A stretch of DNA of 64,000 nucleotides. Source: CAWCOU01 sp963797335 (GTDB lineage: Bacteria; Pseudomonadota; Gammaproteobacteria; JAURND01). The DNA is taken from positions 186,001 through 250,000 of the forward strand of contig CAWCOU010000006.1 in the NCBI GenBank assembly GCA_963797335.1, read 5' to 3'. Positions 52,751-62,472 of this stretch are shown here, one piece after another. Both the position numbers and the translations under genes were made by a program. The stretch's first letter is position 1; each line of letters opens with the position of its first letter. The notes below the pieces were generated by a model that saw only the letters and a list, made by a program, of their open reading frames with translations, made no database searches and was not told where the DNA came from.

Positions 52751-54127
52751 ATGACCTTCACACGTTGGATTCTTCTTCTCATCACCGTGCTGCTCAGCAC
52801 TACCGCGATTTCCAGTTATGGCGGACTTCCACCCACCACCAATGGCAGTGTGGTGTCGAGTATCTCTTCCATACTTAAGCCCATATTGCCGGGCGTAGTG
52901 AATGTGATGGTCACTGGTGAATTACCGGCTAATTATAATGCCGCGCAGAAATCCCGGGGATCTTCCAACAGCGATAATAACCAAAATTATCCCCAGGAAT
53001 TTCAGGAACTCGGGTCAGGCGTTATTATTGACGCCGCAAAGGGTTATATCGTCACGAATGCGCATGTAATTGCCAATGCCAAACTAGTGACGGTGACGTT
53101 ACAAGACGGTCGACGTTTCAAGGCTAAACTCATTGGTTTCGATAAGGCGTCTGATGTCGCCGTCGTGCAAATCAATGCCACTAATCTGGTCGCCGTGCCG
53201 TTTGGCAATTCCGATACATTGCAGGCCGGAGATTTCGTTGCCGCAATAGGTAGCCCGTTCGGTTTACAGCAAACCGTGACTTCCGGAGTGGTCAGCGCGT
53301 TAAATCGTAGCCGCCTAGGTATCGAAGGCTATGAAAATTTCATTCAGACGGATGCCTCCATTAATCCGGGGAATTCCGGCGGTGCGCTAGTGAATTTGAA
53401 AGGTCAGCTCATTGGCGTCAATACAGCATTAATCGGACCGGTGAGTGGCAATGTCGGGATAGGGCTAGCCATCCCCAGTAATATGGTAAAAGAGATCACC
53501 GAGCAGCTGATTCAATATGGAAAGGTTAAGCGAGGCGTTTTAGGTGTGATGGTGCAGGATTTAACTCCAGCCTTGGCGGATGCGTTTAATATCAGTGGCA
53601 AATTAGGTGCGTTAGTCACCAATGTCATACCTGGTTCTCCCGCCGATAAAGCTGGGGTGCAACCCCAAGACGTGATTGAGCAAATTAATAATGTGCCTGT
53701 CATTAATGGTGCACAGGTCAAGAATACGGTGGGCTTACTGCCGATTGACTCTAAAGTCACTTTGTTGATTCATCGTAAAGATAAAAATCTGACGATTAGC
53801 GCCGTTATTATTGACCCTAAAACATTAAAACAGGCAACCGCACCCGCCTTGACCTCCTTTTTAGATGGCGTGCGCTTGACCACCTACGATCAATTCGTTC
53901 CTGATTTTGGGGCTATTAAAGGGGTTGGGGTGTTAGATGTCAGCGCCACCAGTGATGCCTGGATCAGCGGTCTGCGACCTGGCGATGTTATTCTCGAATC
54001 CAACGGGAAAGCGGTGCACAACGTCGACGATATGTTAAAAAGTGCGCAAGGAAACCCAAAACAATTGCTATTAAAAGTGGGGCGAGATCAAGGAATTATT
54101 TATTTGGTCCTAAATAAATACCAGTAA
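52751..54127 (+). CDS. degQ: Periplasmic serine protease/chaperone DegQ-like (HtrA family)
   Basis: A secreted 458-residue protein with a signal peptide (cut near residue 20-24). The trypsin-like domain has His105 (TNAHVIANA), Asp135 (ASDVAVVQI) and Ser209 (NPGNSGGAL), followed by two PDZ domains (about 260-340 with GVLGVMVQDL, and 370-455 with VLDVSATSDAWISGLRPGDVIL split across 388-410). It degrades or refolds misfolded envelope proteins. 12 bases separate it from pgeF, so it is probably co-transcribed. Confidence 0.95.
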   Translation: MTFTRWILLLITVLLSTTAISSYGGLPPTTNGSVVSSISSILKPILPGVVNVMVTGELPANYNAAQKSRGSSNSDNNQNYPQEFQELGSGVIIDAAKGYIVTNAHVIANAKLVTVTLQDGRRFKAKLIGFDKASDVAVVQINATNLVAVPFGNSDTLQAGDFVAAIGSPFGLQQTVTSGVVSALNRSRLGIEGYENFIQTDASINPGNSGGALVNLKGQLIGVNTALIGPVSGNVGIGLAIPSNMVKEITEQLIQYGKVKRGVLGVMVQDLTPALADAFNISGKLGALVTNVIPGSPADKAGVQPQDVIEQINNVPVINGAQVKNTVGLLPIDSKVTLLIHRKDKNLTISAVIIDPKTLKQATAPALTSFLDGVRLTTYDQFVPDFGAIKGVGVLDVSATSDAWISGLRPGDVILESNGKAVHNVDDMLKSAQGNPKQLLLKVGRDQGIIYLVLNKYQ

Positions 54128-54170
54128 TTACCTCCCATAGGGGCCGTCGTCCCATCATCTGCCCTGGTGA

Positions 54171-54414
54171 GCACCGGATTAACGATTAGCACTGTAAACC
54201 CCCTCTCCCGCGCGAGGAGTTTGAGCAAAAGCTGCAAACCTATTCGCGGGAGAGGGTAAAGTCTCGCGCTATCTATTCGCCCTCTCCCCAACCCTCTCCC
54301 GCGATCAAGCTCAGAGCCTTTATTCAAGCCCCTCGCGCGGGAGAGGGGGCTTACAGTGCTAAACCCTAATCTAATACTCACTCACAGTTGACTGAAAAAG
54401 ATGGGTGCATACCC
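54171..54414 (+). mobile_element. MITE-like element, copy E, left end lost (244 bp)
   Basis: The right terminus gtgcataccc is followed by TA (54415-54416) as in the other copies, but the left terminal repeat is absent and homology begins at gcaccggattaacgattagc. The interior matches copy A closely, including gtctcgcgctatctattcgc in the centre. It lies between convergent degQ and murA. Confidence 0.75.
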
Positions 54415-54479
54415 TAGCCCATCCCATAGGGACTTCCGTTGGTGGCAAGTGGGAGAAGGAGTTGTTTTCTTGAGAGGTG

Positions 54480-55742
54480 TTAGTCTTTTAGCCGCTGAAT
54501 TTTAGCGCCTAAAGCAGATAGTTTGTGTTCGATGCGTTCGTAGCCTCGATCGATGTGGTAAATTCTGTCGACCAGACTATCGCCTTTCGCAGCCAAGGCG
54601 GCTAAAACCAGGCCGGCGGAGGCGCGGAGGTCGGTTGCCATGACGGGTGCGCCAGTGAGCGAGGGTCTCCCTTTGCAGATGGCCATATTGCCTTCTAATT
54701 GAATGTCAGCACCCATGCGTTGCAGCTCATGGACATGCATGAAGCGGTTCTCAAAGATGGTTTCCGTGATGGTAGATGTACCATCGGCTACGGTATTCAA
54801 TGCCATCAACTGGGCTTGCATATCCGTCGCGATAGCGGGATAGGGGGCGGTGACGACATCAAAGGCAATGGGGCGCCGACCCCGCATATCTATTTGCACC
54901 CAATCCTGACCGTGCGTCACATCCGCGCCGGCTTCTTTTAATTTCAGTATCACCGAATGCAGGGTATCGACACCAATACCGGTTAACTGGACATTGCCTT
55001 GCGTAATAGCTCCGGCAACCAAATACGTGCCGGCCTCTATTCGATCAGGCAGAACAGAGTATTCGCCACCCATCAATTCTTCGACGCCTTCAATCTCAAT
55101 CGTATCCGTACCGGCACCCATGACTTTAGCACCCACGGCATTCAAGAAATTGGCGAGGTCAATAATCTCTGGTTCACGTGCTGCATTTTTTAAGGTCGTT
55201 TTGCCTTCGGCTAAAGCCGCCGCCATCATCAAGTTTTCTGTACCCGTGACGGTGACTTTGTCGAGTAATAAATAAGCACCTTGCAGCCGCTTTTTACTCT
55301 TCGCATAGATGTAACCTTGATCGATGGTAATATCAGCGCCCATCGCCTGTAAGCCTTTTAAATGCACATCCACCGGTCGTGAGCCAATCGCGCAACCACC
55401 CGGCAATGAGACAACGGCTTCCCCATAACGAGCCAATAATGGCCCCAATACTAAAATCGAAGCACGCATCGTTTTCACTAAATCATAGGAGGCAAGAAAC
55501 TTCTCAGCCGGATTTCCTGCGACTCGGATTGATTTATCTTCATCACGAATAATATGCACACCCATTTGCTTGAGTATCTCCAACGTCGTGCTGATATCGC
55601 GCAAATACGGCACATTGGTGATAACCGTGGGTTTAGTGACTAATAGGCTAGCAAAAAGAATGGGTAAAGCGGCATTTTTAGCACCCGAAATACGAACTTC
55701 GCCTTGAAGAGGAACGCCGCCAGTAATTAATAATTTTTCCAT
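54480..55742 (-). CDS. murA: UDP-N-acetylglucosamine 1-carboxyvinyltransferase
   Basis: First committed step of peptidoglycan synthesis: transfers enolpyruvate to UDP-GlcNAc in the cytoplasm. The 420-residue product has ISGAKNAALPILFA, TMRASILVLGPLLARYG, PGGCAIGSRPVDVHLKGL with the fosfomycin-target Cys117, and ESDM-equivalent IATDMQAQLMAL. It follows the mla operon on the same strand, the known order, but without ibaG in between; a short hairpin (55768) lies there. Confidence 0.97.
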   Translation of the reverse strand: MEKLLITGGVPLQGEVRISGAKNAALPILFASLLVTKPTVITNVPYLRDISTTLEILKQMGVHIIRDEDKSIRVAGNPAEKFLASYDLVKTMRASILVLGPLLARYGEAVVSLPGGCAIGSRPVDVHLKGLQAMGADITIDQGYIYAKSKKRLQGAYLLLDKVTVTGTENLMMAAALAEGKTTLKNAAREPEIIDLANFLNAVGAKVMGAGTDTIEIEGVEELMGGEYSVLPDRIEAGTYLVAGAITQGNVQLTGIGVDTLHSVILKLKEAGADVTHGQDWVQIDMRGRRPIAFDVVTAPYPAIATDMQAQLMALNTVADGTSTITETIFENRFMHVHELQRMGADIQLEGNMAICKGRPSLTGAPVMATDLRASAGLVLAALAAKGDSLVDRIYHIDRGYERIEHKLSALGAKIQRLKD

Positions 55743-55767
55743 GATATATCCGAAAGAAAGATCGTAG

Positions 55768-55793
55768 GGTGGGCAAAGCGCAGCGTGCCCACC
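55768..55793. repeat. Short hairpin repeat between mlaB and murA
   Basis: ggtgggca and tgcccacc pair over a ten-base loop (aagcgcagcg). The sequence gtagggtgggcaaagcgcag is a common dispersed intergenic motif in proteobacteria. Confidence 0.5.
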
Positions 55794-55800
55794 ATTTGGC

Positions 55801-56124
55801 TCAATTGCTACTGCTAGTGTTTATAACCACCACTTTATCTAAGCTACTCAAGCGGGCAATATCCATTAAATGTTGCGGTAAATTCACAAAACGTATCGAT
55901 TTATCCAGCTGGCGGGCTTGCCGCAACCAACCCGTTAACAAGGACAATGCCGAACTGTCGCTTCGCGAGACATCTTTAAAATCAAAGACAGGATCGCTCG
56001 CTTGTTGCAGCAAGGCATTGCCCAAGTCACGTACCTCGGGCACTGTCTTAAAACTCAAATTGCCACTGACTTGAAAAAAAGTCCCATCTTTACTTGGTTT
56101 GATCGTAGCTGTCGAAACCGTCAT
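55801..56124 (-). CDS. mlaB: MlaB, STAS-domain subunit of the phospholipid transporter
   Basis: A small cytoplasmic STAS protein (107 residues): KDGTFFQVSGNLSFKTVPEV, then VFDFKDVSRSDSSALSLLTGWLRQA with the conserved DSSAL loop. It binds MlaF and supports ATPase activity of the MlaFEDB complex. Its ATG overlaps the mlaC stop (ATGA). Confidence 0.88.
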   Translation of the reverse strand: MTVSTATIKPSKDGTFFQVSGNLSFKTVPEVRDLGNALLQQASDPVFDFKDVSRSDSSALSLLTGWLRQARQLDKSIRFVNLPQHLMDIARLSSLDKVVVINTSSSN

Positions 56125-56726
56125 TTAATACTCGCATTACGGGATTGCAGGTTGCTATTCAAGCCGGCAAGGCCTTGGCTTCTTAAGATATCGGCAAACT
56201 GGGAGCGGTAATTATCGATGAGGCTGACGCCTTCCACACTAAAGTCATATACCTTCCACTGGTTGCCATTGGCTATCAAACGATAACTGACGGCCACATT
56301 CTGGCCATTTTCTTGCACAATAATACTGTTCACTTGCACCCGGTTGCCCTTCACACCACCACGTATGGGCAGGAAACGTACCGTTTGATTCGAATAAGAA
56401 GATAATGCCGTGGAATAGGTACGAGTGATGAATAAGGTAAATTGTTTTTTAAACTCTTCGCGTTGCGCTGGGGTTGCTTGCGCCCAATAACGGCCAACGA
56501 CTTGCTGAGACGTTAAATCTAGGTTGACGTGTGGTAATAGAATGGACTGCACCAATCGATACAACGATTGTGAATTGCGGTTTTCCGTGTGCTTCAGCCC
56601 GCTTAACATTTGATTCGTTGTGGTTTGCAGCATATCGACAGGGGAAGATGCTTCTGCCCAAATGAAACTAACCCAACATAATACACTGCTGATGACAATG
56701 GCCTTGACCAGGTTCTTCAATGACAT
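56121..56726 (-). CDS. mlaC: MlaC, periplasmic phospholipid carrier
   Basis: A secreted protein of 201 residues: signal peptide (MSLKNLVKAIVISSVLCWVS...WAEA), then SQQVVGRYWAQATPAQREEFKKQF and NGNQWKVYDFSVEGVSLIDNYRSQF, both typical of MlaC. It shuttles phospholipid between the outer-membrane MlaA complex and MlaD. It lies 49 bases after mlaD. Confidence 0.95.
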   Translation of the reverse strand: MSLKNLVKAIVISSVLCWVSFIWAEASSPVDMLQTTTNQMLSGLKHTENRNSQSLYRLVQSILLPHVNLDLTSQQVVGRYWAQATPAQREEFKKQFTLFITRTYSTALSSYSNQTVRFLPIRGGVKGNRVQVNSIIVQENGQNVAVSYRLIANGNQWKVYDFSVEGVSLIDNYRSQFADILRSQGLAGLNSNLQSRNASIK

Positions 56727-56775
56727 AAGTAAATTCTCCTAATGTGAGTTCTGAAAATCAATTCATGTATCGGCA

Positions 56776-57246
56776 TCATTTATTACTTTTGTTCCCCATA
56801 CTGTAGAGGAACTGTCCGATTAATTTTTCTAGAATGACGGCCGGTTGGGTATTCTCGATTACACTGCCATCTTTAAGAAAAGTCGTTTCATACCCAGGGG
56901 TCAAGTTCACGTAATTAGCACCTAATAAACCCTGTGTATAAATATTAGCAGACGTATCGACAGGTAGGTTATTATGGCTGCGCAATAACACCAATGTCAC
57001 TCGGGCCCGGAAATTTTCTGGGTCAAGCCCGATGGCACTCACCTGACCTACCCATACTCCCGAGATCATGACCGGTGCGCGAACTTTTAAACCGCCGATG
57101 TTGTCGAACTCCGCTGTCACTTTATAAAAACTTTCTTTGGTGGAATAACTGGTCAAGCCACTGACTTTCAAAGCCAGAAAAATAATGGCGACTACGCCCA
57201 GTACCATGAAAAATCCAACTAGGATTTCAATTAATTTTTTTGCCAC
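56776..57246 (-). CDS. mlaD: MlaD, MCE-domain subunit
   Basis: A 156-residue protein with an N-terminal inner-membrane helix (IEILVGFFMVLGVVAIIFLAL) and one MCE domain (VTAEFDNIGGLKVRAPVMISGVWVG, split at 44-68; IYTQGLLGANYVNLTPG). It forms the hexameric ring that accepts lipid at the periplasmic face. One base separates it from the mlaE stop. Confidence 0.95.
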   Translation of the reverse strand: MAKKLIEILVGFFMVLGVVAIIFLALKVSGLTSYSTKESFYKVTAEFDNIGGLKVRAPVMISGVWVGQVSAIGLDPENFRARVTLVLLRSHNNLPVDTSANIYTQGLLGANYVNLTPGYETTFLKDGSVIENTQPAVILEKLIGQFLYSMGNKSNK

Positions 57247-57247
57247 T

Positions 57248-58030
57248 CTACCACCCCTTTAACATCACAGAAGTAAGAACAAAATCTAAAGCCAATATGG
57301 CTAAAGAAGCATAAACCACTGTTTTAGTGGTAGCTCGGCTGATGCCAGCCGCATTAGGCACGGTATAATACCCTTGATAAACAGCAATCCACGTCACCAC
57401 AAAACCAAACACCAAACTTTTAATCAACCCATTGACCACATCGAGCCGAAACACCACTGCTGCCTGCATATTGCCCCAAAAAGAACCCGCGTCCACGCCC
57501 AACCAGCGGACCCCCACCAAATAGCCACCAATAATAGCGACCATATCAAAAATCATAGCTAATAAAGGCATGGAAATAAAGCCAGCCCAAAACCGCGGCG
57601 AAATAATGCGCCATAGGGGATCCACCGCCATCAATTCCATACTATCCAATTGATCGGTTGCTCGCATTAAACCAATTTCAGCGGTCAACGCCGTCCCCGC
57701 CCTACCTGCGAACAGTAAAGCCGTAATCACCGGACCTAACTCTCGAATCACACTCAGAGACAATAACTGCCCCAATTCACCCTCGGCGCCGAAACGCTGC
57801 AAGGTGTTAAATCCCTGTAATGACACGACCATACCAATAAATAACCCCGACAAGATGACAATCACCAGTGATAATACACCGACAAAATACAATTGCTCTT
57901 GCAACAATTTGATATTACGAGGAAATTGCGGGCGCCGAAATAAAGTGCGCACCAGGAAAATACCGGAGACACCCAAACGTTCACAGAATTGCAGACCAAA
58001 ACGGCCCAAGTATTGCACGTAATCTAACAA
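57248..58030 (-). CDS. mlaE: MlaE, permease of the phospholipid ABC transporter
   Basis: A 260-residue inner-membrane permease with five or six helices. VVSLQGFNTLQRFGAEGELGQLLSLSVIRELGPVITALLFAGRAGTALTAEIGLMRATDQ (residues about 68-128) is the diagnostic core. It starts with TTG at 58030, overlapping the end of mlaF by seven bases. Its + strand (template) is poor in G like hpt, so the coding strand is G/T-rich. Confidence 0.95.
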   Translation of the reverse strand: MLDYVQYLGRFGLQFCERLGVSGIFLVRTLFRRPQFPRNIKLLQEQLYFVGVLSLVIVILSGLFIGMVVSLQGFNTLQRFGAEGELGQLLSLSVIRELGPVITALLFAGRAGTALTAEIGLMRATDQLDSMELMAVDPLWRIISPRFWAGFISMPLLAMIFDMVAIIGGYLVGVRWLGVDAGSFWGNMQAAVVFRLDVVNGLIKSLVFGFVVTWIAVYQGYYTVPNAAGISRATTKTVVYASLAILALDFVLTSVMLKGW

Positions 58031-58830
58031 GACAATAAATCCTCCGCATAGTCAACGGCAGGATAATGGAATGGCACGGCGCCATCCGGTAAACCATGGA
58101 TAAATTGCTCAATGGCAGGTGATTTCTCAGCGAATAATTGCTGTGGTGTGCCCTCACCAATGATCTGGCCATCGGAAAGGATATAAATGTAATCGGCAAT
58201 ACTGGCCGTTTCTCGCACATCGTGAGAGACAATCACGGAAGTTAAGTTAAGCGCATCGTTTAAACGCTTAATGAGCTGCACGAGTACACCCATAGTGATC
58301 GGATCCTGACCGGTAAAAGGTTCATCGTATAACATCAGTTGCGGATCGAGAATCAGTGCTCTGGCCATCGCCACTCGTCTGGCCATACCACCGGATAATT
58401 CACCTGCCATTAAATCGCGTGCTCCGCGCAATCCGACCGCTTCCAGCTTCATCAACACGAGGTCGCGCAATAAATCTTCTGGAAATTTAGTGTGCTCTCG
58501 CAACGGAAAAGCGACGTTTTCAAAGACATTCAAATTGGTGAATAACGCCCCACTCTGGAATAACATCCCCATTTTCTGTCGCGCCAAATACAGCTCGCGA
58601 CGATTCAGGCGGTGGATGTTAATAGAACCCACGTTTATCTGCCCGGAATACGGCGTCAATTGCCCACTCATTAAGCGTAGCAGCGTCGTTTTACCTGTAC
58701 CGCTGGGGCCCATGATGGCCGTGATTTTGCCCCGTTGGATATCCAGACTGATATTTTTAAAAATATATCTATCACCGCGCTTAAAGCTCATTTTACGCAC
58801 AGTGACCATAATATCTTTTGTAGAGGACAT
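58024..58830 (-). CDS. mlaF: MlaF, ATPase of the phospholipid ABC transporter
   Basis: A cytoplasmic ABC ATPase of 268 residues: Walker A GPSGTGKTT (41-49), signature LSGGMARR, Walker B LMLYDEPF and the D-loop GQDP. It powers MlaE-D lipid movement. The open frame begins at a GTG (58854), but the ATG at 58830 gives the usual N-terminus. First gene of mlaFEDCB, divergent from kdsD with about 140 bases between. Confidence 0.95.
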   Translation of the reverse strand: MSSTKDIMVTVRKMSFKRGDRYIFKNISLDIQRGKITAIMGPSGTGKTTLLRLMSGQLTPYSGQINVGSINIHRLNRRELYLARQKMGMLFQSGALFTNLNVFENVAFPLREHTKFPEDLLRDLVLMKLEAVGLRGARDLMAGELSGGMARRVAMARALILDPQLMLYDEPFTGQDPITMGVLVQLIKRLNDALNLTSVIVSHDVRETASIADYIYILSDGQIIGEGTPQQLFAEKSPAIEQFIHGLPDGAVPFHYPAVDYAEDLLSC

Positions 58831-58969
58831 GATGGGCTTCGTTTGAGAAAACACTTAGACTGGCTAGGGTCGCGTTACCTAAACCCTAACTGAATACAAA
58901 AAGTATAGCGATAATTTTTAAGCTTGTATAGCCTGGCAACCTGCCCTTTGTCCCGGTATAATACTACCC

Positions 58970-59944
58970 ATGATGACACATGAAGAACTCTGCGCCTTTG
59001 GCCGCACCGTTATTGATATCGAAACCCGGGCCATCGATAGCCTAAAAGCGCGTATTGACCATAATTTTGCGCTGGCCTGCCTCACCCTACTCGGCTGTGA
59101 GGGGCGCATTATTGTCACTGGTATGGGTAAATCCGGCCATATTGCCCGCAAAATTGCCGCCACTTTTGCCAGCACCGGCAGCCCGGCTTTTTTTGTCCAT
59201 TCGGCAGAGGCCAATCATGGCGACTTGGGCATGCTGACACGCCAAGACGTGGTACTAGCCGTTTCCAACTCGGGTGAAACCGGGGAAGTGATTGGGATGC
59301 TACCTCTCATTAAGCGCTTGAATATCCCCATGATTTGCTTGTGCGCTAAAAACAGTTCCACCTTAGCCAAAGCGGCCACTATCTATATCGACACCTCAGT
59401 CGCCGAAGAAGCCTGCCCTCTAGGGTTGGCTCCCACCTCTAGCACCACTGCCACCCTAGTGTTGGGTGATGCCTTAGCCATCGCCCTACTGCGAGCCAAG
59501 GGTTTTACTGCCCAAGATTTTGCTTTGTATCACCCAGGCGGCCAATTAGGCCGGCGCTTAACCCTACGTGTTCACGATGTGATGCGACAGGGGAATCTCA
59601 TTCCCTGCGTTCAAGAACAGTCGGGTTTAAACGAAGCACTCATCGAAATGACGAAAAAAAGCTTAGGCATGACCACCATCGTCGACGAGCATGGCTTGCT
59701 GAAAGGCATTTATACCGATGGCGATTTACGCCGCACGCTGAATCGCGGCTTGGATGTGCACACGACCCAAATCACGGAGGTGATGACTCCCCATAGTCGT
59801 TCGATTGAGCCCGAAAAATTAGCGGCTGAAGCATTACATTTGATGGAAACCTATAAAATCACGGCGATGACGGTACTTGACCCTGTGGGCAAACTCCTCG
59901 GCGTGGTGCATATGCACGATATTTTAACCTCCAGATTAGCCTAA
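58970..59944 (+). CDS. kdsD: D-arabinose 5-phosphate isomerase
   Basis: Converts ribulose 5-phosphate to arabinose 5-phosphate, the first step toward KDO. The 324-residue product has a SIS domain (IIVTGMGKSGHIARKIAATFASTG, then FFVHSAEANHGDLGM and SNSGET) and two C-terminal CBS domains (MRQGNLIPCV; VMTPHSRSIEPEKLAAEALHLME). It starts the kdsD-kdsC-lptCAB operon; kdsC is 14 bases away. Confidence 0.95.
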   Translation: MMTHEELCAFGRTVIDIETRAIDSLKARIDHNFALACLTLLGCEGRIIVTGMGKSGHIARKIAATFASTGSPAFFVHSAEANHGDLGMLTRQDVVLAVSNSGETGEVIGMLPLIKRLNIPMICLCAKNSSTLAKAATIYIDTSVAEEACPLGLAPTSSTTATLVLGDALAIALLRAKGFTAQDFALYHPGGQLGRRLTLRVHDVMRQGNLIPCVQEQSGLNEALIEMTKKSLGMTTIVDEHGLLKGIYTDGDLRRTLNRGLDVHTTQITEVMTPHSRSIEPEKLAAEALHLMETYKITAMTVLDPVGKLLGVVHMHDILTSRLA

Positions 59945-59958
59945 CCTCACTAAATGCT

Positions 59959-60480
59959 ATGCAAAAGATCCTCGATAAAGCTGCCCAGATCCGATTAGTC
60001 ATCTTTGATGTCGACGGCGTACTCACCGATCGCAAAATCTATTTTGCCGATAATGGCCACGAGTACAAAGCGTTTAATTCGCACGATGGTTTTGGCATAA
60101 AAATGCTGCAACAAACGGGGGTGGCTGTCGCCATTATCACTACCCGTCATTCATCGGTGGTTGAAAGGCGTATGCAGGAACTAGGGGTTACCCATGTTTA
60201 TCAAGGTTATCACGATAAACTACAAGCATTGGCAAAAGTAAGCGCCACTTTACAACTGACGTATCCACAAATCGCTTATGTGGGCGATGATTTACCGGAT
60301 TTACCGGTCATGCGCCAGGTCGGTTTAGGCATTGCGGTGGCTGATGCCGCCCCTTTTTTACTAGAGCATGCGGCTTTTCGCACGCATGCGGCGGGTGGTA
60401 AGGGCGCAGCTCGAGAAGTGTGCGAGCTTATTATGCAGGCACAGAATACCTTATCTGCGGCCCAGCAACGTTATTTATGA
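59959..60480 (+). CDS. kdsC: KDO-8-phosphate phosphatase
   Basis: A HAD-family phosphatase of 173 residues without a cap domain: motif I VIFDVDGVLTD (Asp17, Asp19), motif II IITTRHS, and YVGDDLPDLPVM as motif IV. It releases KDO from KDO-8-phosphate as a tetramer. Its stop overlaps the lptC start (ATGA). Confidence 0.95.
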   Translation: MQKILDKAAQIRLVIFDVDGVLTDRKIYFADNGHEYKAFNSHDGFGIKMLQQTGVAVAIITTRHSSVVERRMQELGVTHVYQGYHDKLQALAKVSATLQLTYPQIAYVGDDLPDLPVMRQVGLGIAVADAAPFLLEHAAFRTHAAGGKGAAREVCELIMQAQNTLSAAQQRYL

Positions 60481-61058
60481 ACGCGATCACCGGCAAGAAT
60501 GTGATCTTTAGCTTGTTATTGGCTATCGGGTTAGTTGCCAGCTTTTGGTTGGCTAGCGACCTACTGACTCCAACTGCAAAAGAACAGGCGAATCAACCCC
60601 AAACACCGGATTCATTTATGACCGATGTGCACTACGTGGATTTTGACAATCAAGGCCAATGGCAAAGCACCTTAGACGTCAAACACATGGTGCATTATAG
60701 CCAACAAGATACCGCCGAACTGGAGCAGCCACGGCTGATTTCCAAGGGCAAAGATCAATTGACGTGGATTATTACGGCCGATCGCGGCATCAGCCACAAC
60801 GGTGGAAAAATGCTAGACCTTCACGGTCATGTGGTAGTCCAACGCTTTGAGAACGCCACACAAAAAACCATGCAGCTCAATACCGAAAGCTTAACGGCCT
60901 ACCCCAAGAAAAAATACGCAAATACCGATCAACCAGTGACGATTACCCAAACGGGCAGTGTCATGAAAGCCATTGGTATGACGGCTGATTTGAACACCGG
61001 CGATATTAAACTGCTGAATCAGGCGCAAGGGGTATATGAACCTGCTCAAAAACCGTAA
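60477..61058 (+). CDS. lptC: LPS export protein LptC
   Basis: A bitopic inner-membrane protein (193 residues) with one N-terminal helix (VIFSLLLAIGLVASFWLA) and a periplasmic beta-jellyroll (DSFMTDVHYVDFDNQGQWQ, LDLHGHVVVQRF, YPKKKYANTDQPVTI). It links LptB2FG to the LptA bridge. The upstream open frame is ignored because ATG at 60477 overlaps the kdsC stop. Confidence 0.9.
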   Translation: MNAITGKNVIFSLLLAIGLVASFWLASDLLTPTAKEQANQPQTPDSFMTDVHYVDFDNQGQWQSTLDVKHMVHYSQQDTAELEQPRLISKGKDQLTWIITADRGISHNGGKMLDLHGHVVVQRFENATQKTMQLNTESLTAYPKKKYANTDQPVTITQTGSVMKAIGMTADLNTGDIKLLNQAQGVYEPAQKP

Positions 61059-61617
61059 TTTCAAGCTAAGAAGCCAGTTTTGCCGATTCCTGATGCTATC
61101 GCTCAGCCTGCTGCTGAGTTACTCAGCACTGGCTTTAAGCACTGATAACCAGCAACCGGCGCATTTCTCTTCCGACCAATTTCAGTATAATCAAAAAACC
61201 AACAAGACTATTTTTACCGGACACGTACAAATGTCACAAGGCAGCACACATTTAACCGCTGACCAATTAACGGTTTATCGCGACAAGGAAGGCAAAGTAT
61301 CCGAAGCCGTTGCTGTCAGCCAGTCAGATCAGTTGGCGCATTACACCACACTACCCGATAATTCCGATGACATATTGGATGCCGTTGGAAAGACGATTGA
61401 ATATTACCCTCAAGCAAAGCAAGCGATCATTCGTGGCCAAGGATTAGTGACACAAGGCCCTACACATTTTAGTGGCTCCTTGATTACTTATGATATGGCG
61501 AAACAGCAGGTGATTTCACTCCCTACGGCACCAGGCGAACAGACGGTATTGGTATTGCAACCCCAGCACTTACCCGGCAGCCACATGAACAAACCCACGG
61601 GAAAAACCAAGCCATGA
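61036..61617 (+). CDS. lptA: LPS transport periplasmic protein LptA
   Basis: A periplasmic 193-residue protein: signal peptide with hydrophobic LMLSLSLLLSYSALA and cleavage near residue 34, then the LptA/OstA jellyroll (HFSSDQFQYNQKTNKTIFTGHVQMSQGSTHLTADQLTVY). It forms the bridge that carries LPS. The start lies 23 bases inside lptC, and its end overlaps lptB by ATGA. Confidence 0.92.
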   Translation: MNLLKNRNFKLRSQFCRFLMLSLSLLLSYSALALSTDNQQPAHFSSDQFQYNQKTNKTIFTGHVQMSQGSTHLTADQLTVYRDKEGKVSEAVAVSQSDQLAHYTTLPDNSDDILDAVGKTIEYYPQAKQAIIRGQGLVTQGPTHFSGSLITYDMAKQQVISLPTAPGEQTVLVLQPQHLPGSHMNKPTGKTKP

Positions 61618-62339
61618 GCCTTTTACAAGCCAATCATTTGGGAAAGCATTATAAAAAGCGCAAAGTGGTACAAGATGTCAGCATCCAACTCCATGAGGGC
61701 GAAATCGTCGGTTTATTAGGACCCAATGGTGCGGGTAAAACCACCAGTTTTTACATGATCGTGGGTTTAATCGCCTGCGATGCCGGCCAAGTGTTGTTGG
61801 ACAATAAAAATATCACTGACGCCCCTGTCCACCAGAGGGCTCGTTTAGGCATTGGTTACCTACCCCAAGAATCTTCCATTTTCCGCAAACTGAGCGTGTC
61901 AGAAAATATCATGGCGATTCTGCAGTTACGTAAACAGCTCAAACAGGCCGAACGTTTGGCACTGATGAATGGTTTATTGCAAGAATTTCATATCTCTCAT
62001 TTAGCGGACAGCCCAGGCATTACCCTTTCTGGTGGTGAACGACGACGGGTCGAAATCGCCCGCGCCTTGGCGTTGGAGCCTCGTTTTATTCTGTTGGATG
62101 AGCCTTTTGCCGGTATCGACCCTATTTCTGTCATTGATATTAAGCGCATCATTCTGCACCTACGTAACCGCGGCATCGGTGTATTAATCACCGATCATAA
62201 TGTCCGAGAAACCTTGGATATTTGCCAGCGGGCCTATATTGTCAGTGAAGGTAAAATCATTGCTGAGGGTGCGCCGACTGATATTTTGGCCAATAAACAG
62301 GTGAGAGAAGTATACCTTGGCCATGAGTTTGATTTATAA
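61614..62339 (+). CDS. lptB: LPS export ABC transporter ATPase LptB
   Basis: A cytoplasmic ATPase (241 residues): Walker A GPNGAGKTT (36-44), LPQESSIFRKLSVSENIMA, signature LSGGERRRVEIARALA, Walker B FILLDEPFAGIDP and the late ITDHNVRETLDICQRAYI. It drives LPS extraction with LptFG. In most gammaproteobacteria rpoN follows; here the next gene is hpf. Confidence 0.97.
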   Translation: MSLLQANHLGKHYKKRKVVQDVSIQLHEGEIVGLLGPNGAGKTTSFYMIVGLIACDAGQVLLDNKNITDAPVHQRARLGIGYLPQESSIFRKLSVSENIMAILQLRKQLKQAERLALMNGLLQEFHISHLADSPGITLSGGERRRVEIARALALEPRFILLDEPFAGIDPISVIDIKRIILHLRNRGIGVLITDHNVRETLDICQRAYIVSEGKIIAEGAPTDILANKQVREVYLGHEFDL

Positions 62340-62472
62340 TATAGTACCTTCCTTGGATACTTGGATAAACTGCGGGATGAACCCACAGTATTCAAAGGCA
62401 TTGATTCTAAACTAGAAATGTAAAAATATTCTCAGGTAGCACCGGTTTCACCCTTATTAAGGAATCACTCCT

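Noticed and set aside
54100..54381. 93-residue minus-strand frame rich in Arg and Gly
   Set aside because: It is the translation of MITE copy E; similar artificial peptides arise from every copy (for example 51478-51672).
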